A DNA stretch of 64,000 nucleotides from Neorhizobium vignae (GCF_000732195.1 NZ_JNNU01000009.1:186001-250000), one strand, 5' to 3'. Positions 9,204 through 16,772 are shown, numbered from the stretch's first letter. The notes: a model not told the origin generated them from the letters alone. Numbers and translations are program-made.

Positions 9204-10124
9204 ATGCCCGGATCGCCCCTTGTTTCGCGAAGGCTCTGGATTTCGGTGCTGATCGTGCCGCCGCTTGCCTTCGTGGCGCTGTTTGTCGTCTACCCGATCA
9301 TTTCTGCCTTCGCCTATGCTTTCTTCCATTGGAACGGGCTGGCGCGGGGGGAATTCGTGGGTTTCGCAAACTTCTACAAGGTTCTGTTCACCCAGCCTTA
9401 TGCCGATTGGACCGTCAACGCGTTCCTCCACAACGTCTGGGTCTTCTTCGCGCTGATGGTGCTGCAGAACGGGCTCGGTTTTCTGCTCGCCTATTGCCTG
9501 TGGCGGGAATTGCCGGGTGCGGCCTTGCACAGGATTTCCGTCTTCCTGCCGGTCGTGCTGTCGACCATCATCGTTGGCTTTCTCTGGAAGCTCTTCCTCC
9601 ATCCGCTCTTCGGCGTGGTCAACATCTCGTTCCGCGGGCTGGGCCTGGGCGGACTTGCCCAACCTTGGCTGGGGCAGGATTCCACCGCGCTCTGGTCGTT
9701 GATCGTTGCCAACGCTTGGCACATGGTCGGCTTCCCGACCTTGGTCTTCCTCGCCGGCATGCAGCGAATTCCGGGAGAGATCCTCGACGCCGTACGCATG
9801 GAAACCGAAAGCGAATGGACGAAGATCACCAAGATCGTCTGGCCGCTGGTGGCACCCAGCGCCACGGTCGTCTTCACGCTTCTCTTCGTCGGCAGCTTCA
9901 ACTGGTTCGAGATCCCCTACGTGATGGTCGGCCTTGAAGGCTCTCCGCACGGCGCGACGGATGTGCTCGGGCTTTATTTCTACCGCACCGCCTTCGGCAA
10001 CATGTCGGGCTCGGGCCAGGATTTCGGAGCCGGCAGCGCGCTTGCCGTGCTGATCTTCGTCTTCATCGCCCTTGTCGCCGGCGTCATCACCTTCAAGCTG
10101 CGGGCCAGGGAAATCCAGATATGA
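9204..10124 (+). CDS. Sugar ABC transporter permease (MalF/UgpA type)
   Basis: 306 residues with six predicted membrane helices. The EAA-type cytoplasmic loop that docks on the ATPase is EILDAVRMETESEWTKITKIVWP (quoted in part as EILDAVRMETES). ATG 9204 is chosen with AAGAGAG upstream; a reading from 9114 would overlap the binding-protein gene by 32 bases and adds a hydrophilic tail unlike the family. The stop overlaps the next start by ATGA (10121-10124), showing translational coupling to the partner permease. Confidence 0.85.
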   Translation: MPGSPLVSRRLWISVLIVPPLAFVALFVVYPIISAFAYAFFHWNGLARGEFVGFANFYKVLFTQPYADWTVNAFLHNVWVFFALMVLQNGLGFLLAYCLWRELPGAALHRISVFLPVVLSTIIVGFLWKLFLHPLFGVVNISFRGLGLGGLAQPWLGQDSTALWSLIVANAWHMVGFPTLVFLAGMQRIPGEILDAVRMETESEWTKITKIVWPLVAPSATVVFTLLFVGSFNWFEIPYVMVGLEGSPHGATDVLGLYFYRTAFGNMSGSGQDFGAGSALAVLIFVFIALVAGVITFKLRAREIQI

Positions 10125-10984
10125 GTGCTGCTTCGCAAAGCTACTACGATCGGCGCGGCATGCTCGCCACGCTCGGCAAGGATGGCCTGATCCAGATCAT
10201 CCTGATTCTGAATACGGTGGTGATGCTCGCCCCCATCGTCATCATGCTGTTTGCCGCGTTCAAGACCAATGCGCAGATCTTCCAGTCGCCGTTCGGTTTC
10301 CCGGATTTCTCCAACTTCGCCAACATCACCAAGATCTGGAGCCAGACCAACTTCCTGCGCTATCTCCTGAATTCGGTGATCGTCACCGGCGCGTCGATCG
10401 TCGTGATCCTGACGCTTGGGACGATGGCAGCCTATGCCGTCGGTCGCTACAAGTTCCGGGGATCGAGCTTCGTGCTGATGTTCTTCCTGGCGGGACTGAC
10501 GCTTCCCCTCAAGCTCGCGATCATCCCGCTCTTCATCCTGATGCGCGATCTCGGCATCCTGAACACGCAGCTATCGCTGATCGTCATCTATGTGGCGATG
10601 GGCCTGCCGACCACCGTCTTCATCATGACCGGCTTCATCGCCACGCTCCCGAACGAACTGGAGGACGCGGCCCGCATGGACGGCGCCAGCGAACCCCGGA
10701 TCATGTGGTCTATCATGCTGCCGCTGGTCAGGCCCGCCCTGGTGATCGCCGGCATCCAGAACGTCGTGCCGATCTGGAACGATTTCTTCTTCCCGCTGAT
10801 CTTCATTCAGAAGGACAACCTGAAGACCCTGCCGCAGGGCCTGACCACCTTCATGGGCGAATACACGACCGATTGGGGCGTGCTGTTTGCGGGGCTTCTG
10901 CTGTCTTCGGCTCCGGTCATCATCGTCTACATCATCCTGTCGCGCCAGTTCATCAACGGCATGACGGCGGGAGCCGTGAAGTAG
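10121..10984 (+). CDS. Sugar ABC transporter permease (MalG/UgpE type)
   Basis: 287 residues, six membrane helices, with the EAA loop NELEDAARMDGASEPRIMW and the typical family ending in a short hydrophilic tail. It pairs with the preceding permease to form the transmembrane channel. It is the last gene of the HAD-ATPase-binding protein-permease-permease operon; about 180 bp of apparently empty sequence follows before the small ORF at 11163. Confidence 0.85.
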   Translation: MSAASQSYYDRRGMLATLGKDGLIQIILILNTVVMLAPIVIMLFAAFKTNAQIFQSPFGFPDFSNFANITKIWSQTNFLRYLLNSVIVTGASIVVILTLGTMAAYAVGRYKFRGSSFVLMFFLAGLTLPLKLAIIPLFILMRDLGILNTQLSLIVIYVAMGLPTTVFIMTGFIATLPNELEDAARMDGASEPRIMWSIMLPLVRPALVIAGIQNVVPIWNDFFFPLIFIQKDNLKTLPQGLTTFMGEYTTDWGVLFAGLLLSSAPVIIVYIILSRQFINGMTAGAVK

Positions 10985-11162
10985 ACCGGCAAAGGACCGT
11001 GCTGGGGTTGGCCGGTGAACGAGGGCATTGTCGCGAATAGGGTCAGCTCGATGACGATGGTTGTGCTGTTATGCCCGTCTTGGATGCCGCTCGCAGCCGC
11101 AACATCACAAAACAATCGCAACCCCATAGCGGATCAGGGCGTTCAGCGGTAAAAGCAGATTC

Positions 11163-11312
11163 ATGAACGACAACATCATCAAATTCCGACGCCCGGAACC
11201 GCCGCCGCGAGAGCCGAATCCGCTGCTGCGCAAGTTGGCGGTTGTTGCAGCCGTGATCGTGTGCCTTGTTCTCGCCTGGGCGTATTTCCAATTCCTTGGA
11301 AACCCGGCGTAA
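11163..11312 (+). CDS. Small single-pass membrane protein, hypothetical
   Basis: 49 residues: NDNIIKFRRPEPPPREP, a basic turn (LLRK), one hydrophobic helix of about 20 residues (LAVVAAVIVCLVLAWAYF) and the short tail QFLGNPA. Predicted to be anchored with the proline-rich, basic N-terminus in the cytoplasm. Small proteins beginning with a similar IIKFRRPEP-type motif are common in rhizobia; I know of no function. It is just upstream of a hairpin terminator and stands alone between the sugar operon and the RiPP-like locus. Confidence 0.6.
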   Translation: MNDNIIKFRRPEPPPREPNPLLRKLAVVAAVIVCLVLAWAYFQFLGNPA

Positions 11313-11333
11313 ATCCGGGTTCCTGGTTTAGTC

Positions 11334-11369
11334 GGCGCCAGTATTCTGGAGACGCCGTTTTTGTTGTTG
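11334..11369 (+). terminator. Rho-independent terminator after the small membrane protein
   Basis: Outer arms GGCG/CGCC enclose CCAG-TATT-CTGG with a 3-base bulge, followed by GTTTTTGTTGTTG. The T-rich tail makes this a fair intrinsic terminator for plus-strand transcription, separating the upstream operon from the BTAD regulator. A second hairpin without a T tail (CCCGG/CCGGG) overlaps the stop codon of the small ORF at about 11298-11324. Confidence 0.55.
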
Positions 11370-11438
11370 CTTTCGGCGCGCCATCCCAACCCGAAGAGGG
11401 AATAGGAACGCGATTCGACCATGGCGATAAAAGCCGGT

Positions 11439-11466
11439 TTGACGAAACTCGCGATAGCTGTATCCT
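11439..11466 (+). promoter_or_regulatory. Candidate promoter of the BTAD regulator
   Basis: TTGACG (11439-11444) and TATCCT (11461-11466) are separated by 16 bp. The predicted start near 11473 gives a leader of about 87 bases that carries the palindrome at 11490. Match quality is moderate. Confidence 0.35.
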
Positions 11467-11489
11467 AATGGTCCAACAGTCTCAAGAAA

Positions 11490-11503
11490 TGCATGTACAT
11501 GCA
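11490..11503. promoter_or_regulatory. Perfect 14-bp palindrome upstream of the BTAD regulator
   Basis: TGCATGTACATGCA is a perfect palindrome with no spacer, 57 bp before the regulator start and about 24 bp after the proposed -10. It is suited to a dimeric DNA-binding protein, possibly for autoregulation, but no partner can be named from sequence. Confidence 0.4.
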
Positions 11504-11559
11504 GTCCCCTTAACGATACATATTTCTGACAACAACTCGTAGTTCCGAACAACAACAAA

Positions 11560-13500
11560 ATGCTCGAAAATACGACGCTCAAAATCCGGTTGCTCGGTCG
11601 CCCTTCACTTGAGTTGGAGGGCGCGAGCATCGCGCTGCCGGAAAAGGCGTATTTTCTCTTTGCCGTCGTTGCGATGGCGCCCAGATTGACGGTCGACCGC
11701 GAAACGATACGGCGGCTTCTCTGGCCTTCCCACGACGCGGAGAAGCGTGCAAACAGCCTGCGTCAGCTTTTGGCACGCATCGCCAAGGCTGTCGGTCCGG
11801 ATGCTCCGGCCATCCTTGTCACCGACGAAGAAGCGCTGAGGCTTGATTGCGATCGGTCCGACATCGATCTCCTCGCCCTGATGGAGACCGGCCCCCTAAG
11901 GGAAGAGGACTGGGATCTTGTTCGAGGCGAACTGCTCGAAGCCGTAGAGGCTCCGACGGGCGGCGCGGAAGACTGGTTATTGGACGCACGGCGCAAGGTC
12001 GGGGACTGGCGATCGAGCCACATCGAAAGCCTGCTGGCGAGATCGTCCCATCAGCAGTCCTCGTCATTGCCCTTGCTCGCCAACCGCCTGATCGAACTGG
12101 ATGCCGCCCATGAGGGCGCCGCGCGGGCGTTGATGAAGTATCATGTCGGCCATGGAGACTTCGCCGCCGCCCGCCAAGCCTATAGCCGATGCCGGGACCA
12201 GCTCAGGGCCGATTACGGTACGCCACCGACACCTGAGACGGTTGGGCTCGCCCACGAACTCGGCATCCTCAGCCAGCCCGGGTCGGACCGCACGCCCGAA
12301 GCGGAGGAACGCCCAAGGGATGTCATGCCGGCACAGCCGCGCGTGGTGATCCTTCCGCCCGAGACGATCGTCCACGATGCGCTGGTCCAGCGGCTCGGCA
12401 GGGCCCTTTTGGAAGACGTCACGATCGGCCTCAGCCATCAGCGTGTCTTCAAGATCATCGCCGCCCACACGAGCTTTGAACTGCTCAATCGATCAGGAGA
12501 TCCAAATCAGCGCCAGTCGGCCCTCAGTGACCTTCAGTTCGATTATTCCGTGTTCGTGACGATCCAGGGCGAAGGCGACGAGATTTTTGCGACCTGCAGG
12601 CTGACACGGGTCGGCACCGGCGAGGTGCTCTGGGCCATCAACCTGCCGCTCGACGTCCAGCAGATGAGGGCGTCTTTCAGCCAGTTGGCGCGGCGTATTT
12701 CGATGTCGCTGACCGATGTCATCGAACGGCATGAAATCGCCAGGTCCCTCGATGATGTCGATCCCTCTGCCTACCGCCTTTATCTCGAAGGAAAGCGCTA
12801 TCTGTCCGGCACGGACCTCCAGCATCTGCGCCAGGCACGCAAATGGTTCAAATCGGCGGTCAAGCGGTGTGACAGCTTTTCGCCGGCGCATGCCGGAATT
12901 TCACGCTCACTGGGCATGGAATGGCTGGTTCGCGGCATGAAGGACAATGAGCTGCTGGATGTCGCCAATCAATCCGCCCGCGCATCCCGCGATCTCGATC
13001 CCGGCAGCGGCCGCGCCTTCCGCGAACTGGGCTTCATCTCCCTCTATCGCCGGCGTTTCGATGAAAGCCTGGATCTATTTCAGGAGGCTCAGAACCTCAA
13101 TCCGAGCGATGCGGACGTATTGGTCGATTATTCGGACGCGCTGTCGCATGCGGGCGACCTGGACAAGGCCCTCGATCTCGGGCTCGCGGCTTTCAAGCTG
13201 AACCCGCTGCCGCCGGACTATTACTACTGGATCCTGGGCTCCACCTATTACGTGCGCCAGGAATATTCGAAGGCGATCGATACCATCGACCCGGTCCGCA
13301 CCAAGCACGCCACCGCGCGGCTGCTTGCCGCCAGTCACGCGATGGCTGGTGACATGCCTGCCGCGCGTAAATATGCCGCGATCGTCAGGGAAAATTTCCC
13401 GGACTTCCGCAGCGAGGACATCCGTTACTTCGTGCCGGACCGCGACCCCGCCCACGCAGAGCTCCTCATTCATGGCCTCCGGCTCGCCGGGCTGCCGTAA
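11560..13500 (+). CDS. BTAD (SARP-type) regulator with C-terminal TPR domain
   Basis: 646 residues. The N-terminus is a winged-helix DNA-binding domain of the SARP/OmpR-like kind (LKIRLLGRPSLELEG start, LLWPSHDAEKRANSLRQLL about residues 54-72), followed by a helical bacterial transcriptional activator domain to about residue 235 (GDFAAARQAYSRCRDQL). Residues around 260-390 resemble the TolB-like segment in adenylate-cyclase/TPR proteins. The last 250 residues hold TPR-like helices (AHAGISRSLG, RAFRELGFISLYRRR, ADVLVDYSDALSHAGD). Such proteins activate peptide or secondary-metabolite loci, and the RiPP-like genes follow directly. ATG 11560 has no good SD, so the start is uncertain. A short hairpin (ACAGGC/GCCTGT) follows the stop. 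Confidence 0.8.
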   Translation: MLENTTLKIRLLGRPSLELEGASIALPEKAYFLFAVVAMAPRLTVDRETIRRLLWPSHDAEKRANSLRQLLARIAKAVGPDAPAILVTDEEALRLDCDRSDIDLLALMETGPLREEDWDLVRGELLEAVEAPTGGAEDWLLDARRKVGDWRSSHIESLLARSSHQQSSSLPLLANRLIELDAAHEGAARALMKYHVGHGDFAAARQAYSRCRDQLRADYGTPPTPETVGLAHELGILSQPGSDRTPEAEERPRDVMPAQPRVVILPPETIVHDALVQRLGRALLEDVTIGLSHQRVFKIIAAHTSFELLNRSGDPNQRQSALSDLQFDYSVFVTIQGEGDEIFATCRLTRVGTGEVLWAINLPLDVQQMRASFSQLARRISMSLTDVIERHEIARSLDDVDPSAYRLYLEGKRYLSGTDLQHLRQARKWFKSAVKRCDSFSPAHAGISRSLGMEWLVRGMKDNELLDVANQSARASRDLDPGSGRAFRELGFISLYRRRFDESLDLFQEAQNLNPSDADVLVDYSDALSHAGDLDKALDLGLAAFKLNPLPPDYYYWILGSTYYVRQEYSKAIDTIDPVRTKHATARLLAASHAMAGDMPAARKYAAIVRENFPDFRSEDIRYFVPDRDPAHAELLIHGLRLAGLP

Positions 13501-13595
13501 ACAGGCGTGAAAATGCCTGTCACGCTGGAATAACACCCGGTGTGGTCCTTTCTCGACGCAACGCAGCACAAGCTGCCTATTAGCGGAGAGAAAGC

Positions 13596-13751
13596 ATGGA
13601 AACGAAGTTCAAGACCTCCAAGCCGGTTGAAACCACTGCCTCTGCCCCGACGCTGCGGTTTTCCGCCGCTGCCGAAGCCGTGCTTGGCGGCCGGACCGAC
13701 ATTGCGCCGAACGCGCTCTCTCAGGTCACGCATGCCATGAGATATCAGTAA
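13596..13751 (+). CDS. Candidate RiPP precursor peptide (51 aa)
   Basis: 51 residues, with a strong SD (GGAGAG) 6 bases before ATG. The first 32 residues look like a leader: charged start METKFKTSKPVE, then FSAAAEAVLGG ending in Gly-Gly at 31-32. The remaining 19 residues (RTDIAPNALSQVTHAMRYQ) could be the core. There is no Cys, so a YcaO azoline on Cys is excluded, but Ser, Thr and amide bonds are available; TfuA-partnered YcaO enzymes can thioamidate the backbone. It lies 172 bp before ycaO, with a strong hairpin between. Precursor status is inferred from size, position and the Gly-Gly junction. No C39 peptidase or exporter is encoded nearby. Confidence 0.6.
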   Translation: METKFKTSKPVETTASAPTLRFSAAAEAVLGGRTDIAPNALSQVTHAMRYQ

Positions 13752-13760
13752 TGAGCCTGG

Positions 13761-13792
13761 AAGCCCAAGGTGCCGACGGCTGCCTTGGGCTT
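13761..13792 (+). terminator. Strong stem-loop after the precursor gene (attenuator or processing site)
   Basis: AAGCCCAAGG and CCTTGGGCTT form a perfect 10-bp stem around a 12-base loop, 9 bases after the precursor stop. No T-run follows, so read-through into ycaO is expected. In RiPP operons such hairpins keep precursor mRNA far above enzyme mRNA. Confidence 0.6.
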
Positions 13793-13883
13793 AACCACGC
13801 GCCGCCAAGCAAAAGATCGTTCAAGCAGCCAGACGAGCCCCCTGAACAAGCCTGTCACGCCCAAGTCACGGTGCCTTTGGTTT

Positions 13884-13910
13884 CCTCTCCATTACAAACC
13901 CTTGGAGAGG
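13884..13910 (+). promoter_or_regulatory. Hairpin pairing with the putative ycaO Shine-Dalgarno
   Basis: CCTCTCC (13884-13890) is exactly complementary to GGAGAGG (13904-13910), giving a 7-bp stem with a 13-base loop. The right arm is the only SD-like sequence before the ycaO ATG at 13924, though its spacing of 13 bases is long. If used, it would be hidden in the stem, pointing to translational control. Confidence 0.45.
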
Positions 13911-13923
13911 ACGATTCGACCAG

Positions 13924-15285
13924 ATGAGTTCGGCACCGCAACCACTTTTGCAGACCCGGCAGTCGCTCGCCCGATCTCGCTCCAGTTCAGGGCCTCTTGA
14001 AATTCGGCCGCCGGAAATGATGATGCAGGTCCAGTCATCGATCCAGACATTCGCAGCCTCGCTGACCCAGCGGGAGCAGGGTTTCAGCACGTATCATGAC
14101 CGGCGCGTTTCCCCGGCGGAAACCTTCGACGCGATCAGCCCGTTCTTCCGAGATCTTGGCATTACCCGGGTCGGCTTCCTGACCGGCCTCGACCGTGTCG
14201 GCATTCCCGTCGCCTTTGCGACGCGCCCGAACAGCCACACTCTTTCCGTCTTTCAGGGCAAAGGCGTCGATGCCGATGCGGCGCGTACCTCGGCCGCCAT
14301 GGAGGCCCTGGAGACGCGGGTCGCGGAAATCGAACCGGCATCACTCACCTGGGCGACCGTCAACGACGTTGCGAGCTCCGCAGCGGCGATGATCGATCTT
14401 CATTCGACCGCACGGTGCGTGCCCTCCGAAATTGGTGACCGCCAGATACCTTGGGTCCCCGGTCTGGATATCCTTTCCGGCAATCAGGTCATGGTGCCTT
14501 GGTGGCTTGCCGGAATGGACCACCGGGGCGAACGGCCGGCCGGTTTCGAGCAGTCCAGCGATGGTCTTGCATCCGGAAATACCCGCGCCGAGGCACTTCT
14601 TCACGGGCTGTGCGAACTCGTCGAGCGTGACGCCTGGACGCTTGTCCAGCTCAAATCCGAACAGGAATTGAATGCCTGCCTCGTCGATCCAGCCACGGTC
14701 GAGGATGCCTTGATCGACCTGCTGGTCGGTCGTCTCCGCGATGCAGGCATGCAGCTCCTCCTCCTCGACATGACGACGGATCTCCAGGTTCCGGCTTTCC
14801 TGGCAGTACTGATCCCGGACTCCACGGCCAAGCGGTCAGACCCGCGTTGGAGCCAGATTTGCGGCGGCTGCGGTTGCCACCCCGATCCGATACGCGCAAT
14901 GCTGCGCGCCATTACCGAGGCCGCGCAGAGCCGCCTGACTGCTATTGCCGGCAGCCGCGACGATTTTTCGCCCCGCATCTATCAGCACATACGGGCGGAC
15001 AACGCTCTCGGCCGCCTGGTCGCCCTGTCGTCGCTGGACAGGCGCCCGGTCCGGTATCGCGAGCTTGACGCAACCCGCCACTCCATCAACGGCACGATCG
15101 ATCACATACTCGGTCGCCTCAGGCTTGCCGGCATCCGGCAAGTCGTTGCGGTTCCCATGCAGGATGCGGGGCTCCCCGTATCGGTCGTCCGTGTCGTCGT
15201 TCCCGGCTTGGAAGTTGAACTTTCAGGCCAATATTTGCGGCTCGGTATCCGCGCTGCAAACGCCATAAGGAGGTCACGGCATTGA
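13924..15285 (+). CDS. YcaO-domain peptide cyclodehydratase/thioamidation enzyme
   Basis: 453 residues. The YcaO ATP-binding elements are present: GLDRVGIPVAFATRPNS (88-104), GKGVDADAARTSAAMEALE (112-130), GNTRAEALLHGLCELVERDA (218-237) and GCHPDPIRAMLRAITEAAQ (317-335), with the Glu residues that hold Mg-ATP. YcaO enzymes phosphorylate peptide amide oxygens, making azolines, macroamidines or, with TfuA, thioamides. No E1-like or ocin-ThiF partner is encoded; tfuA follows and overlaps, favouring thioamidation. The first 30 residues are poorly conserved, and ATG codons at 14017-14025 (MMM, residues 32-34) are alternative starts. Substrate is presumably the peptide at 13596; all of this awaits biochemical proof. 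Confidence 0.85.
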   Translation: MSSAPQPLLQTRQSLARSRSSSGPLEIRPPEMMMQVQSSIQTFAASLTQREQGFSTYHDRRVSPAETFDAISPFFRDLGITRVGFLTGLDRVGIPVAFATRPNSHTLSVFQGKGVDADAARTSAAMEALETRVAEIEPASLTWATVNDVASSAAAMIDLHSTARCVPSEIGDRQIPWVPGLDILSGNQVMVPWWLAGMDHRGERPAGFEQSSDGLASGNTRAEALLHGLCELVERDAWTLVQLKSEQELNACLVDPATVEDALIDLLVGRLRDAGMQLLLLDMTTDLQVPAFLAVLIPDSTAKRSDPRWSQICGGCGCHPDPIRAMLRAITEAAQSRLTAIAGSRDDFSPRIYQHIRADNALGRLVALSSLDRRPVRYRELDATRHSINGTIDHILGRLRLAGIRQVVAVPMQDAGLPVSVVRVVVPGLEVELSGQYLRLGIRAANAIRRSRH

Positions 15286-16022
15286 AAGTGGTTTTTGTCG
15301 GACCGAGTCTCGGGTCTTCGACCCGCCAGATGAAGCAACGATTTCCCTCGCTAACCTTCCGCGGGCCTGCGGCGCGTGGCGACATTCTGAAGGCGGTCGA
15401 GGACGGCGCCAAGGCGATCGCGCTCATCGACGGTTATTTCGGCGAGTCCGCCTCCGTATGGCACAAGGAGATTCTCTATGCGCTGAGCTGCGGTGTCTCC
15501 GTCGGCGGCGGCTCGAGCATGGGAGCTTTGCGCGCTGCCGAATGCGAGGCATTCGGAATGGTCGGCATCGGCAGGATCTATTCCGATTATGCCGCCGGCC
15601 GGTTGATCGACGACGAAGCCGTCGCACTGATCCACGGACCCGAGGAACTCGGCTGGATGCCGCTCTCAGTGCCCCGCGTCGATTACGAGGCGACGATCCG
15701 CAAGCTTGGGCGTATGGGGCTTATCTCGGCCGCCGAGCGGGAGAGATTTTTCCTCGCCGCCAATTTCATGCACTACACCGAGCGAACCTATCAGGCCATT
15801 CTCGAACGGTGCGATTTCAGCGATCCTCAGCGCAGTGCAGTAATCCTTCACGACATCAAACGCCATCAGGTGGAATTGAAGCGTGAGGATGCGAGAGCCG
15901 TCCTCGTCTGGTTAAACGGCATCAGCAGTACCAACAAACACTCCAAATGGACGTTCGCACAGACCGCCCACTGGGAAAAACTGCGCGACGAGGTCGACTC
16001 GGCGCAAGGATCCATGAAATGA
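15282..16022 (+). CDS. tfuA: TfuA-like protein, partner of YcaO
   Basis: 246 residues of the TfuA family. Conserved blocks are KVVFVGPSLG at the N-terminus, IALIDGYFGESASVWHKEILYAL (about 46-68, shown in part as IDGYFGESASVWHKEIL) and the SSMGALRAAE segment (78-87) followed by FGMVGIGRIY. TfuA proteins accompany YcaO in trifolitoxin-type loci and in methanogen MCR thioglycine formation, where they are thought to help supply sulfur. The start is TTG 15282, overlapping the ycaO stop (TTGA), with a near-perfect SD AAGGAGG 8 bases upstream, so the two enzymes are translationally coupled. Confidence 0.88.
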   Translation: MKVVFVGPSLGSSTRQMKQRFPSLTFRGPAARGDILKAVEDGAKAIALIDGYFGESASVWHKEILYALSCGVSVGGGSSMGALRAAECEAFGMVGIGRIYSDYAAGRLIDDEAVALIHGPEELGWMPLSVPRVDYEATIRKLGRMGLISAAERERFFLAANFMHYTERTYQAILERCDFSDPQRSAVILHDIKRHQVELKREDARAVLVWLNGISSTNKHSKWTFAQTAHWEKLRDEVDSAQGSMK

Positions 16023-16267
16023 TTGATCTCGCAAATGACGTTGCCAGCGACGAGTACGCCCGCCTGTTCCGCATGCTTTCGGCGGTCAACAAGGAAGCGG
16101 AATCGCTTCAGCTCTCCACGGTCGTCCACCTAACGAACATGGCACTTCTTCAACTCTCGCTCGACTGGGAAGGCGTCAGCCCCGAAAACGAGAGGAGCGT
16201 GAAGCTGAATGCGATATTCCGCAGCAAAACGAAGCTGGCCCTCGATGAGGACGGTCCGAGGACGTAA
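16019..16267 (+). CDS. Small protein of the YcaO-TfuA operon, unknown function
   Basis: 82 residues, starting at ATG 16019 that overlaps the tfuA stop (ATGA), so it is almost certainly cotranslated. The sequence is mostly helical (NDVASDEYARLFRMLSAV, AESLQLSTVVHLTNMALLQ) with no Cys, no membrane helix and no motif I recognise. Candidates are a leader-binding or scaffold protein for YcaO-TfuA, or a regulator partner. It converges on the XRE gene with 15 bp between them. Confidence 0.6.
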   Translation: MIDLANDVASDEYARLFRMLSAVNKEAESLQLSTVVHLTNMALLQLSLDWEGVSPENERSVKLNAIFRSKTKLALDEDGPRT

Positions 16268-16282
16268 ACCGTCAGGGACCCA

Positions 16283-16711
16283 TCACTGGGCGGGCTGTCT
16301 TTCGATCTCGGCGAAAAGCGCTTCCGCCTCGAATTCTTTTGCGGCAACCGCCTGAACCAGTTCCAGGATGCGTTTGCGAAGAATCGGCTTCGAAATGCTC
16401 ATGAATGCCGTGCTCATCAGCAGCGCTTCATGCGTGAAATCGAATTGCGGGTCTTCGAGTTGATTGTCGTTCGACGGCTCGACTGTCGGGATGCGGTCGA
16501 AGAACGCTACCATCTCGACCCTCAGCGCGGTCGCAATCTCCACGAGCTTGCCGACGGCAATCCGGTTGATGCCGTTTTCATATTTTTGAAGCTGCTGAGA
16601 CGTGATGCCCACATGGTGGGCAAGTTGCGGTTGGGTAAGTTTTTTCTCTCGCCTGTAGAGGCGGATCCGCTTTCCAACCTCTCTGTCGGCGGCATTGGGT
16701 GCTTTGCTCAC
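16283..16711 (-). CDS. XRE family transcriptional regulator
   Basis: 142 residues. A Cro/CI-type helix-turn-helix is at the N-terminus (KRIRLYRREKKLTQPQLAHHVG, HTH about residues 14-68, with ITSQQLQKYENGINRI), followed by a helical C-terminal tail of about 70 residues. This two-part form is common among rhizobial XRE regulators. It converges on the YcaO operon and is divergent from the NitT/TauT-type transporter. An inverted repeat lies just upstream of its start, suggesting autoregulation; regulation of the RiPP-like operon is only a possibility. Confidence 0.8.
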   Translation of the reverse strand: MSKAPNAADREVGKRIRLYRREKKLTQPQLAHHVGITSQQLQKYENGINRIAVGKLVEIATALRVEMVAFFDRIPTVEPSNDNQLEDPQFDFTHEALLMSTAFMSISKPILRKRILELVQAVAAKEFEAEALFAEIERQPAQ

Positions 16712-16732
16712 TGCAGGACCATCTCTCCGGGC

Positions 16733-16772
16733 TAGGATACACAGGTGTTATTTGTATCCTATCATCGATAGG
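16733..16772. promoter_or_regulatory. Nested inverted repeats upstream of the XRE gene, candidate operator
   Basis: TAGGATACA (16733-16741) and TGTATCCTA (16753-16761) form a perfect 9-bp inverted repeat with an 11-bp spacer. CCTATC-ATC-GATAGG (16758-16772) overlaps its right arm. Both lie 22-61 bp upstream of the XRE ATG at 16711, the expected place for an autoregulatory operator. In the rest of 16773-17075 I see no gene; it should contain the promoter of the transporter operon. Confidence 0.5.

Noticed and set aside
12064..12468. Frames antisense to the BTAD regulator
   Set aside because: Overlap a protein with clear domain structure; no SD or family signal.
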